A stretch of DNA of 64,000 nt from Datnioides undecimradiatus. Lineage: Eukaryota > Chordata > Actinopteri > Lobotiformes > Datnioididae. Location: NCBI GenBank assembly GCA_008933995.1, contig WARS01000036.1:3200419-3264418 (forward strand). Direction: 5' to 3'. Both the position numbers and the translations under genes were made by a program. The notes beneath the pieces were generated by a model, which made no database searches, was not told the origin of the DNA, and saw only the letters and a list, made by a program, of their open reading frames with translations. Below are positions 14,000 through 25,400 of this stretch, in pieces. Each line of letters opens with the position of its first letter. Position 1 is the stretch's first letter.

Positions 14000-14510
14000 T
14001 AGTTAGCATCATGGATTCCCAGTCTGACAGTCTCCAGCCTGATTTGCAGCACGTTAGCAGCCAGAATACATCTTGCCCTGCTAGCAGTCAGCCCAATTCT
14101 CGGCCTGCCAGTTGCCAGCGTGATCCCTGGCCCAGCTGACTGGTAATGACTGACTCCAGCTCTCCATCGGCAGCTCTCCACTGATGCACTCTCCAACTTG
14201 TGTTTTTTTTTTTGTAGGCGACCAGGCTGACCCCTGCTACTGGTTATGCGTGAACTCCAGCGACTGTTCTCACCTGAGCTGCAGCAGCCCGCCATCAGTG
14301 TCGGTTCCTGGGCTTCAGGAGCACTCAGTACTCACCTCTGCTCCTGACGACGCGCTCCTGTTTCCCTGGCCCCGCCGGCTCAACCTCTGCTCTCCCCTTC
14401 TGCAGTCCTCTCGTCATGTTTTTGCCTTAATGACCGCCTTCCTGGTTTTGACCCTTGCCTGTCTCAACAACCGGTAAGCCTTTGCCTTTTCTGTTCAACA
14501 TACCAATAAG
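14000..14510 (+). repeat. Probable dispersed repeat, copy D at its 3' end
   Basis: The 3' part (about 14430-14510: CTTCCTGGTTTTGACCC, TTGCCTGTCTC, TAAGCCTTTGCCTTTTCTGTTCA) matches the 3' end of copies at 18818-19205 and 58478-58860. Upstream is a GC-rich block made of loosely repeated CAGTC/CCAGC-containing words, then a T11 tract followed by GTAG at 14203-14217 that looks like a splice acceptor. The frame at 14184-14477 (97 codons) crosses the block but has no known domain. I infer a longer relative of the repeat family rather than a host exon. Confidence 0.5.
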
Positions 14511-16879
14511 TAAAAATTCCCACCAGCCTGAGACAAATACGAATCAGAAGAATGAGGCAGAAAGTGTTCATATTTGGGCTAACTTACTTCATGACTGCCT
14601 AAATTGGGCTAAGTATTTACTTTCTTCACTTTGTCTGCTATATTCTGCTTTGCTGCAAACAGCTGGGAGTTTTTAAAAAATACTCCCCTCCAAATTGCTG
14701 TTTCTTTGCTGAGCTGTCAGTGGAAACAAGTTTCCATTGCCTTGCTGTCAACACTTTGGTCCTCGTATTTCTAATTACCAGGGGATGACTTTATCGTTTG
14801 GCCTACTGAGCAATTAGTACTTGTGTGTAAAATGCCACTCAGTTGCCCCATCGTACAAAGACTGAGGCATGCATAAGGACAAATCTTTTGCAGGAGTCCT
14901 TCATGAACGGACAAGTCTACGATTCTACAATTCTACAACGTCATTTGGCAGAAACTTTTATCCAACTTTTATCCAAGCGACGATCTAGTAGGAAAAGTGA
15001 GATAACGAGCTAACATTGTAATTTTTAAGTATCATTTCACTTTGTCTATATGCACCCGTTGTTTCTAGTCTCATGTGTGTTTACTTTCCGTTCTTGTACA
15101 ACCCTCCTCTTAAGTAAACCACTCACCTGCTGATGACATCGCTTTCTATCTTTCTATCATCCACACACACACACACAACCAACAACATTCTCACAGGGAG
15201 GCCGTGGCTCTGGGATTAAAGTTGTCCATCACGACAATGTATTTCCCCTCAATTGGAATCCAGAGAGACCAGGAATGTGAACAGTGCAATGACAGTTTGG
15301 CCATCTGGAGTACGAGGGGTTTTCCCACTGGACCGCATGTCAACTGGGAGCTTAGCAATGCAAAATATACATGTTTTTAAATAACCTCAGCCCCGGCTTA
15401 AATAAGCATAACCAAGTCTTAGAGGCTGACTGGTACGTGAGCTGTATAATACTTTAGTCCTAGCCTTCTGTGCATGGGCTGCATCCCTTTTCCATCTCTG
15501 TGATGGATAAATTCCCATTTTAGATAAATAGTGGAGTGGAGCAAAATGAACAAACAAAAAAAGAGAGAAAAAAAAAGTAAAGGTAGAGCTGAAAAGCAGA
15601 GAGCGATAAGGCTGAAGTGACTTGAGGCTGATACAGCCAGTTTTAAAACAACAAATTATTCATTTGGCACGGTTACCAGTGAATCATCTTAGCCTAGCGA
15701 GCCTGAAGGCACTGGCAGCAGAGAGAAGCGAGAACAGAGAGAGCAGCCCATTGAGCCCAGAAATACTAGTTCCACTGTTAATTAAGGCTTTGCAGCTCAA
15801 GCAGTTAGTGAGAAGGCAGCAGGGAGAAGATGAGTGAGGTTCGTGTTCAGTTAGCTGCCTGTTTTGCTGTATCGAGAACCCTGAAGTCGTTGGAACATGC
15901 ACAACATAAAGTTAATGTGCTTTTATGTGATCTCATTGTGATACATGAATGATTGCAATTATTGAGAAATAAGGGCTTCAAATGAACATATTAGAAAGAA
16001 ACTGTCAAAGTGAAACGCTGTTCTTGCGAGAACTTTTTGATTTTTGCGTTTTCTTGGTAGGGTGCAGGGAGGAGGGTATGATTTCACTGTCAACTAACTT
16101 TTATGGCTTTGAAACATCAGTTCACAGCTTGCAACGTGCTTGTAATTTACACCGCTGTCTATCCCAGAACATGCGAGTGAGCGCGCTCACATGTATACCT
16201 GCAGTGGGTAATGAGTGAACACATTGATATATGTCTCACCTGGATATGAAATGGGTACAAGTGAGTGCGGATAAATAACCAGGACAGTCTCTTTGGGATG
16301 GAAACAGCAGGCTATTAATCATGAAAGTGAACAGAACAAAAGGTGATGGTGTCCGATATTTCGGAAAACTAGAGTGGTTAGCCACGGGTTTGATAATGGC
16401 TGCTCTATGTCAAATGCACCGACACGTGTGTTCAGGCTTTCTATCAAACCATGTTGACGGTGGCTCTTAGTGGGGTATTTGTCTCCCACAGTTGAGGAGA
16501 TGTGGCTCTTGTTGTTCAGTAAGGTTGTTCAGTAGGCGACGAACTCAGGGCCAAGAAAATAGTAGAGCTTGGATGATAACACTCTGATGGCGAATGGGAC
16601 CTGACTGAATGTGACTGAATGCGGTCTGACTCAATGCCAGTCGCCCAGGTGTTTGGGGAATTTGTACAGAGCCCAGATTTTTATGCTACACCACTGGTGT
16701 ATTGTTGTGAACCGGTTATATTCATATTTCTGACAGCGTGACCTGTAACGGTGAGTCAGTTTGACCTTTCCTCCAATCCGCTGTCATGGATGTCGAAAAA
16801 GACCATTTAATTAGAATTTTTTCAGATCAGAACGGGTCCCGTCACCATCAGGAGAGGGTTTTCTTCTTATTCTAATATT
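14511..16879. other. Intergenic DNA, no gene seen
   Basis: Apart from the small repeat fragment at 14942-14990 and a short CA run at about 15162-15176, nothing is recognised. The frame at 15622-15837 (71 codons) is discussed under findings. Confidence 0.5.
14942..14990 (+). repeat. Short teleost repeat fragment
   Basis: The words TCATTTGGCAGAAACTTTTA and ATCCAAGCGAC match the motif 'catttggcagacgcttttatccaaagcgac' that recurs in many fish genomes. Here the ACTTTTATCCAA part is duplicated in tandem. Confidence 0.6.
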
Positions 16880-17350
16880 TAATATATATTTTTTTTATTT
16901 CAACCACAGCCACCGAAGCAATTATCTGAATGAGACCTTTGGCCCTTCATGTCCCAACAGAAAAAAAAAGAAAGAACCACTTGAAAAGCTCTTCCACCAC
17001 ACAGATGACACCGAGGTGATGTCTCCCCTAAAAACACATCATTAATATGCGCCGCCCTGCTTCACACTTCTATGATTCGGTCTTGAGTGCCACTTCTTGA
17101 CTTTACCCATTACCAAAGACATCCACCACAGCAACACGGATCTCTTTTTTTCCGTGGTGGCTGAGTGGCGTGTGCCGAGCATGAATAATGCATCGCTGTC
17201 AGCGCCGCGGCTGATTGGTGCGTTTGCAATGAGACCTCTCTATTTTGGATCCTGATGGTGAAGCAGCTTAAATGTCAGCCCTCAGTAATCTATCACAGGT
17301 GGGGAGCCTGTTGTCCTGACCTCCGCTGAATGCTGCGTTGCCACATTTTT
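16880..17350. promoter_or_regulatory. Candidate conserved non-coding element
   Basis: A repeat-free block with higher sequence complexity than its surroundings. It contains CATTAATATGC, GAATAATGCAT and GGCTGATTGGTGCG (a CCAAT box on the minus strand), plus a GC-rich core near 17195-17215. Such blocks are often deeply conserved enhancers near developmental genes. This is inference from composition only; no comparison was possible. Confidence 0.2.
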
Positions 17351-18817
17351 GGGAGGTGTTTTCTCAGATGCGCGGCCTGCTTCACATGCTAATCTGGACA
17401 GGCTGTATGTCACATTTGGACTGCGGCGCTGTCAAACGTCAAACGGAAAACAGAAAAAACTGAAGAGCAGCTCCTAAGCACATACATACAACTTTGGAAT
17501 GACAAGTATCACGATGGCCATTAAACTGATAAAATACATTATTTATTTTGATTAAAATGACTTGAGAAATACAGATATCACCCTTTTTAATACACACAAA
17601 CTCTCACAACCAGTTCTTTATAACTCAAAGACTTATTACACCTAACTAATCATACAATTAAGTCCTAATTATATACCCAGCTAATAACTACTAAACATAC
17701 AAACAGGACTAACCTACAAGTGAATGTAAATAATTGGACCACAGACACAACTGAACATACTAATAACTGAACAAATAACTCACAACCACAGACAATCGAC
17801 ATTGTGATTAAATCAAAAGAATACAGCCATGAGCAGATTAAATTCATTAATCAGTGATTGAATGACTGAAGCCATGAGTGCGGTAATAACATACGCAGTT
17901 TGTGAGTGACCACCGGATGAGCTCAAGCATGGTATCTTAATGAGATGCAGTAAATATGGAAACAAATGAGAACATCAAAGAGATCCAAACAGTGCAACAT
18001 CCAGCAGCTGGGAGAGTGGGAAGCCAAAGGAAAATATATAAAATAATTAGATATTATAACATATTTATGAGAGATTCTGTTTTACCCAGGTCATACACTT
18101 CTTAGGTATTCCTCCTAATCTATAGCATCATTAAAGTATAGAAGCTATAGATGCTATATATAGCATCCATAGCATCTATAGTGTTGTTTGTCTGGTTTGA
18201 AGCTCTCACAGGCATTCTCAGGTGCCCTCTGTTCCTCACAGCTTGGCCACCTGATATTTCTCCTTCAGTCGTGCTGAGCCTCCTGGAGCTCTCAGGCATT
18301 TTAAGGCATTTCTGGATGCCCTTGGTCGCACATGACCACTTCAGCTCGAGTCACCTGTCTGTCAGCACGCAGGGTGACACGCACCCACCTTATCGCGCAG
18401 GAGGCAGGGTATTGCATTGTTTGCCAGAGGTTGTCACAGTTGCTACTTTTCTAACTTTGTCAAGTTAGACAGGCAGGTGTCGGGCAGCCAGGCCAGGAGA
18501 GTTCTTGTTGAAGATTTCTGCCTGTCAGGGTCAGTTGGATCCTGGTCCTCAATGCATTCTGAGCGGTTCATGGTTCAGCCTATTTTGTCACCACACGAAT
18601 GGGCCAAGAACTTTAGGAATGAAACAAGATATTATTAACTTTTAAGAAATAAGTCATAGATAGTTAAAGTGTTAATCTAGCTTTAACATATCCTGAATGG
18701 CAATCATGTCACAACATTAAATGCTGTATATCTATAGACAACACGTTTATATGGTCGGTATACCTAATTAATTAATATAGATTTCATCATTGCATAGTCA
18801 GTTCCTTCCTTGCCTCC
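17351..18817. other. Intergenic DNA, no gene seen
   Basis: The interval 17560-17840 is poor in G on the + strand, with repeated ACTAATAACT-like words, possibly a decayed tandem repeat. No coding exon is supported. Confidence 0.45.
18145..18181. repeat. Perfect 12-bp inverted repeat
   Basis: CTATAGATGCTA at 18145-18156 is the exact reverse complement of TAGCATCTATAG at 18170-18181, with a 13-bp loop that itself contains TATAGCATCCA. Too short for a microRNA precursor. Confidence 0.8.
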
Positions 18818-19205
18818 TCCTGTCACGGTTTTGATTTTCAGTTTTGTCTCGTCCTGTTTTATTTTGTAGTGGTTCTCTATTGTGTCTCTGGCACTTGCCT
18901 GCTGACCTTTTCCACTCTGTGTTAATTGGTTCATTAGTCTCACATGTGTCTTGCTGGCCCGCCCACCCTGATGTGTATATATTGTGTGTCATTCCCTTTT
19001 GTTCCCCGCGAGTCATCATCTAACGTGCTTTACATTCAAGCCTGTTTCCATGTGTTCCGTGAGTTCTATTGTGTGTCCTTGGGTTTTTGGATTCGTGGTT
19101 TTTCCGTGGACGTGGACTGATTCCATTGTTTTGACCTGGCCCGCTCCGACTCACCTGCAAGCCTTTGCCTTGTATTTTTTCTGTTCATCAGCGATTCCTA
19201 TTTTA
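18818..19205 (+). repeat. Unclassified pyrimidine-rich repeat, copy B
   Basis: This is the longest readable copy. It runs through TTTTGTCTCGTCCTGTTTTA, TCATTAGTCTCACATGTGTC, TTGCTGGCCCGCCCACCCTG, ATATATTGTGTGTCATTCCC, TTGTTCCCCGCGAGTCATCA and ends with AAGCCTTTGCCTTGTA and TCTGTTCATCAGCG. It aligns with copies A (7585-7990) and C (58478-58860). The 204-codon frame starting at 18984, the longest in the window, lies partly in this repeat and has no protein features. Confidence 0.75.
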
Positions 19206-22200
19206 TGTTACAATTTTATTTGCTCCTTTGTCTCCATAGCTGCTACCAAACATATCATATATATTTCATATATGCAGTCTTCCACTTGCACTGTAACAGC
19301 ATCCCAATCACCCTCCTCTCTGATCTCTCTGTATTTGAGCTGGTTGCAGGTGCACCAGGCAACTCTGCTGCTGCATTGGACCAGGGCATTATACAAAAGC
19401 AGAAAGCTAGTTTTTAATATTTTAAAGAACTATCATTTTAAGATCCATCCCAATAAACAGCATAGCCAATCCTTTCACTGTCCCTTCCATCTGACTGACT
19501 GTTTACGCACCCAAATCTCCCAAAAACATACTGCTTCCTCTATGTCACAGCCTCAGCACGCCATTTCTCCTGAGAGTGCCCCCCATCATCTACCATGAGT
19601 GAAAAGTGGGAGGTTAAGGTCCACTCCCACACCAATAGACAAGCAGAATCACTTACAGATGTACAGTATATCTAATAGCAAAGCTAAAAATAAAAAAAAG
19701 TTATGCCAGTTATGACAAATATACACAACTATTCCATTAAAACACTGTGCACAGCAGCATGAGACTCAGAAACTGCAAATGGCACTTTTAAATATTAGAT
19801 TCCTTTCAAACAAAGCTTTACTGGTCGGCGGCCTTATTGTAAAGTGCCTCCGTGATTGTAGTGTTTTTATCTGAAACTCGGCTGAACTCTGCGGCGCATA
19901 CTGTCTGCTATTTGTTTGAGCCAGAGTATACAGAAGAGGAAATACAGTGGAGAATAGCAGAAACTGTGCAGCACCAGCCGCGCAAAAGGAGATGGCCAGT
20001 GGTGACAACGAGCTGCAACCGCTCTGTTGTTTGCCACAAGAATCAACACAGAAGTCTACATCTGCTTCCACCATCTGATTTCATCAAGGCACATTCAGTT
20101 AACTTTAGCCTTGACGGAAATGTGATTTGTCTTCATAACAAGAGGAAAACTTGAGTGTGTGAGGCTGCTGTGTGAACGAAGAAACGGTTCACGCTAAAGA
20201 ATGGACTAATACCAGCTGGCCGTGACCTGATTTTACACTCTGAAGCTATGCCATGTTTTATGCTTTACTGTTTAATTTGTAGGTTAGCCTGTTGGATTTG
20301 GCATCAGCATGCTGCACACTGATGGGGCTGGGGCGATGTTGCACTCGTGTGATACTGAGAAACAGTCAAGTTAAACAACGTCCAGTATATTTAAACCTGG
20401 GACGTGTCTAAATCAAAAGGTAGAAGACGTTTTGTAGTCCACAAAAAGTGCTTGTTTGTGCTTTTTATGTTAAAGAGTGAGATCCTTTTTGTTTAACCAG
20501 GAACAACTGCTCTGTTAAAACCAGCTCAGCTTTGTTGTGAAGTTCATTGGCGTATGTGTGTAAATGTGTATTGCAGTTTTAAGTCAGTCTACTTAATAGA
20601 AACACACACAGAACCATACCTGTGAAAAATAAATGGTCAGACTGCAGCTAGTAGTCACTGACCACCTGGCTCTATTAGTGGGGTGTCATAAGCTTGAGTG
20701 CAACTCGGCCTGGTACATGTGGGCGCTTCCGACCCGGCTCTGCCGGCAGGAGAACTCAGCTTTCTTTCCTAATATATCGTGAGGAATTTATTATCATCAG
20801 CATGTCTTTTATAATCATTTATATTGTTGCTGTCAAACAACACACATCTGTTCTCCTCTCCGCCGCTCTGCTGTCTGCTCAGCTGTCACTTCAGAGAAAT
20901 AACCACTGCGACCCTGCTCCGGCCCATTCGTTTAAAGTTTATCACACTCGGGCTCACCACAAGTCCACTCGTCATCACATCCAGATGTTTAGTTTTCTTT
21001 CTTCCACCACCATGATCTATTTCTAGAGTCTGTTAAGAGTCTACACTTCACTACACTACCCACAGCCCCACTACCCATTTTATATTTGATGAGGTCATGA
21101 TGGGTGCTAACCACCAAGGGCTATACACATTTCTTATATGACTGTGCACACTTCGGTGAAAATGTTCAATCATAATAAAGTGTCTTCAGATTGAAATGCA
21201 TTTACTTCCAGCTGGTGTGGCACTTTATGCTTTCCTCTGCAGCATCTGACCATAATCAACACTTCGTCTGCAATAATATTTGAGGCTTGACACGTGTACA
21301 AAGGCATGGTGGTGGAACTATAGATCACGTGTTAGACCATATAGTGCATATCTAAATTTAAAAACTGAATTATCAAAAAATGAATTTGTTAACCCGTGTC
21401 CAACTTTTGACCTTTTACCTACTTAGATCTATTTGTCAACAAAATAAAGGGGGAGGCAGTGAGAGAAAACCCACTGTTCCTGGTCTTTAGCAGCAGTGAC
21501 AAAAGGCCATAGCAGCGTGTTTCTGTCACTGTAATGTGAAATAAGCCTGTTGTTTATGATCAGATGGGTCCGTCATTGGATAACTGTTCCCCAGTATTCT
21601 AGCTAATTTACAGCCATAGCCACAGAGGATCACCCTGCCTCCTGTGATTAGCTTTGTGTTTTGTTACCCAGCACTACTGCAACCTTTAACTTGTTGTTCT
21701 CCAAGGATTTACTTTTGTAGAAAGTCGATATTGCGACTAAATTCACTGCAATTTTACAACACTTTCCCTGTATTCTCTCAATTTTGTTAGAAAAGATAAT
21801 GTTGCTAAGTTGTGCTCTAATCAGTCATAGTTATTTCATACATTGGACCTCTTGGATTTCACTGAACCAATGAGATTATTTCAACCCCCAGAGCAACTCC
21901 ACGCGCACACTTATTAGAAATCTTTGTCTTCACAGTCCACAGACAAGCTGAATGTAGAAGAGGGTTGAACAGAAGCCTGGCCTACATGAAAATAAAGAGT
22001 CCCCTCAGTGTTCTCATAAATATTCATGAGTAAAGGCCCCGTTGACAGAGTAAGTAGCTCTGACACAGTTAAAGTTGACACTGAGGAGCAGCTGAGTGCT
22101 GAGCTCTGCAGAAGAAACTAATTATTATCCCACAGCAGCACATGATAAAAACAGATCGGGATTTCGGCCTGTTGAGCGGGAGCGTTTGTGAGGAATAACA

Positions 22201-23949
22201 GAGTTGGAAAAGTTTTTGTCTGAATCAAACGGTGTCACTTTTCTTCTTTCGCTGCTCCAAAACTTGTAAATCATTGATTTTCATCCACGGCACTGTGCTG
22301 TTTGTATTTCCTAACAGCAGCGACTCGTCACATCCAGCGGCTCCTTTACAATGCTGCAGCTGCCTCTTTGGTGGCGTTATGACAAGACTTATGTTTTTTA
22401 TTGTTCAGAAGAGGTCCACTGGTGTAATCAGGATTTATGTCGCAGAACATGAGGACAATAAAGAGAGATGATGGGGGTTTTATTGCTGTGCCTTCTGGAG
22501 GTAACATCTCCTGAGATTGAGGAACATGTGAACATCCAAAATGTCGTCGTCGCAGTGTTTTTTCATTGAATGCCAAGTCTCAAAGTATTGAAGGGACATG
22601 TTCCAGTTGCATGTAGCATATTAATGCCAAAAATCTGAACACCTGCACGTTATATCTAACTGGAAATTGACAAAATTAAGTCTCTGTATCAAAAAAAGCA
22701 AATCTGTAAATTTTATCGTAAAGTTGGCACCACTTTGTGTTTTTAAACACCTGCATTGCACTGAGAGCAAATGAAACACTGAAGTATTCAAGACGTTTAA
22801 GTCCAAGTTCTTTAAATCCAAATGCCAACAGATTTATGTCAATGGAATTACGGTTTCACTCATGAACTAAGCCCACATGAGTGTGTTGTGCAGGGTTAAA
22901 CTTTGGCCAACTATGACCTATGCATCAAACCATAGTGACGGTGGCAGAGGGCTGCCAATGCTAATAAGTAAGATAAAAGTAAAATAGATGAAATGATCAA
23001 AGCTAATTTACTGAGTTGCACCATCTATTTCATTTGGAATTATGATAAGCTGTTCCAGGAGACATGGTTTGTAGACAGTAATGAGACAGGAGTCGATGAA
23101 ACAAAACGTTGAAAACGTTGTGTTTACTGTCACTTTATTGACCAATATCCAAATACTTTTTTGTGTATTTGGATAACATTTGTATTTGTCTTTGTAAAAC
23201 ATTTCTGTAATTATGTTCAGATCTTGGCTCAAAATCATCAGATTCAGACTTTCTTCGGTGTCAGAATAGTCTAGTTGGTGTTGATTGATTTCTTTATGAT
23301 AGGGATTGTCTTTCCAGCTTGACCTGGAACTGCCTGTGGCAACACACACCGAATGTCAATAAATAGACTAAAGGCTAAAGACACAGTGTACTTGGGTTAA
23401 AGTTCAGTATTAAAATATTCAAACACTCATTTTCAGACTCTTTTCAAAAGAGTCCAATCAAATTCTACTATAAAGGAACGTTGGCATGGGCAGTCATACA
23501 GAACAATGTTTTGGCTACAACTTAACAATTAGATATATGTTTGAAGAATAGAAATGGCAGTAGGAAACAGTTTAATGCCAGAAATGGAGCCGATATACAG
23601 ACATTTCTGTGACATCGATGCAGTAGCGCTACAGCCCTACTAGCTAACTCACAGATCTATTGAAAGTGTCTAAAGTGTCTTTCAGATGATAGCATCTCCA
23701 GTGATGATCCATGTGCGCTCGTAGCTGATGCTGTTTCTGTGTGGTTTACCTCTCCACAAAGCAAAGCAAGGGTAGAGACAGGAAGTCGATGTCGACGTCG
23801 GTTGATAATAATCACCCTTGGTTTTAAAGTGTTTATCTATGTGCGGCTGTTATTGGCAATATCACAGTTATAGACATTTAAAGTGCAAATGTGGTCCCTG
23901 ATGGGGGACTAGCTTTCACTTTCTCCAACATTAACATATTGCAGATGGT
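19206..23949. other. Intergenic DNA, no gene seen
   Basis: No coding exon or recognised repeat. The frames at 19852-20154 and 20694-21026 (100 and 110 codons) lack domains and splice context. Confidence 0.5.
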
Positions 23950-24165
23950 GGGATCAGATTAGAAATGTCCTGCGGCAGCCCAAACACACATTAATCCTGT
24001 AATGACCCACCGTGCTGCGCTGAATGCCATTACTGGTCAGGTGACATGCAGCAGGGGGACAGTTATCAGTGCCGTGACTGCCTAATGACTTTTTAAGCTT
24101 CTCTGCAGAGACAATGGCTCTCATTAATCCAATTCACAGCCACTTCAGCTGTGCTGGTTTCCAAC
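23950..24165. promoter_or_regulatory. Candidate conserved non-coding element
   Basis: A repeat-free block carrying two TAATCC (OTX/PITX-type) sites, TAATGACCC, CTAATGACTTTTTAAG and CAGGTGACATG (E-box). Dense homeodomain cores suggest an enhancer. Inference only. Confidence 0.22.
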
Positions 24166-24600
24166 GCAGAAGAAACCAAAACACTGTCCTGACGTCTTTC
24201 CAATTTTATTTTCCGTTTTCTCTAAACAACTTCCGACCCCATGAGTGTTAGGCGTAGAGGTACTGTTCAATGGCGTAAAAATTGATTCTTGACTATATCC
24301 CTGTCCAGTGCAGCAGTAGATAACTAAAGTAACGTATTATGCTGAAACCTGGACTAGTTTTTGGATTTGTGGGAAGAAAAACAACCTGCTAATTAATATA
24401 TCATCACCTTATAAACCTCATTAAAAAAATCTAAAAATGTTTTCCTGTTTACACATCAACAGTCACAAAGCAACATCTGGATTCTCTGTACACATTTGTA
24501 TGGCAATTGATGTGTACTTTGCGCCGGGTGTTTAAACTAAAAATATATCTGCAGTAAAAACAGAGATGATTAAAACACTCAACTGTTTCGCTCAATTAAA
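24166..24600. other. Intergenic DNA, nothing recognised
   Basis: AT-rich and without recognised elements. Confidence 0.5.
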
Positions 24601-24628
24601 AGTTAAATTAAATTAAATTAAAATATAA
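24601..24628. repeat. (AATTA)n short tandem repeat
   Basis: Repeated TTAAA units directly before the SINE at 24631, probably part of its insertion site or expanded beside it. Confidence 0.7.
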
Positions 24629-24630
24629 CC

Positions 24631-24870
24631 GGCTGTGGCTCAGCAGTGCGGGTCGCCCGCCGATCATTGGATTGGTGGTTTAGCCTCTGGCTCATGCTGA
24701 AGACACTAAACCCCCAACTGTTCTGATGCTGCCCCACTCGTGCGTGAATGTGTGAATGAATGTTTCTTATATGATGGGCAGTGGCCGTCACTGTGTGAAT
24801 GGGTGAATGCTGACATGTGCTTTGAGTGGTCAGAAGATTGAAAGGTGCCATATAAGCAGAGTCCACTTAT
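24631..24870 (+). mobile_element. tRNA-derived SINE, nearly full length
   Basis: The head has a tRNA-like A box (TGGCTCAGCAG) and a worn B box (GGTTTAGCCTC, against the consensus GGTTCGANNCC), so it descends from a pol III-transcribed unit. The body has GAAGACACTAAACCCC, GTGTGAATGGGTGAATG, CTGACATGTGCTTTGAGTGG and ends GTGCCATATAAGCAGAGTCC, the usual order for a common teleost SINE. Several B-box positions are mutated, so it is probably silent. The 1550-1670 fragment is the same family. Confidence 0.85.
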
Positions 24871-25014
24871 TATTTACTTCAGTGGAACAATAGCACATCT
24901 ATCTCGAAACCTTAGCTTTGGGCGTTCCCTTGTAAATAATTGTTTATTTGTTTATCACTTACTATTTTTGTTGACATCGCTGGAAAATCGACCATGATGA
25001 CTCTATTTGGAAAA

Positions 25015-25400
25015 TGTTCCCACCTGTCGTTTCAGTTATCCCTACTCCCTGTCTTTATTTGTCTCCCTCATGTGTAATGGTTTACCTGACGCTGATGTCT
25101 TCACTGTGTCATGTTAGCCTTGCCTTTATTATGCGTTTAGTATGCGTCTTACCCTGACTCTGGGTCAGTTCTTTCTTCATTGCCTGTCTTCACACTGTTC
25201 TTGGCTGTTTCCTTGTTTTTCCTTTTGTTTGGATTTTGTTTTCCCAGGCTCTTATTCATATTGCCAATTTACGGTCTTATTTTGCATTTTGGATTGCTTT
25301 GTTTTGGTTTTTTCCTTCTTATTAAATCATTCCAACTCTGTCTGTTCTCTCTGCAGTGTCTGCATTTGCGTCCGACCCCTACTTTGCCCTCTTCCTGTAG
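25015..25400 (+). repeat. Pyrimidine-rich repeat, possible copy E
   Basis: Contains CCCACCTGTCGTTTCAG, TTTGTCTCCCTCATGTGTAA and TTGGATTTTGTTTTCCC, and ends with GTGTCTGCATTTGCGTCCGA, similar to the end of copy C (GTGTCTGCATTGGGGTC). The middle is too diverged to align with confidence. Frames at 25142-25465 and 25180-25407 are composition artefacts. Confidence 0.5.

Noticed and set aside
18984..19598. Longest open frame in the window (204 codons, + strand).
   Set aside because: It overlaps repeat copy B, has pyrimidine-driven Ser/Leu/His bias, no domain and no splice flanks. Low stop content follows from C/T richness.
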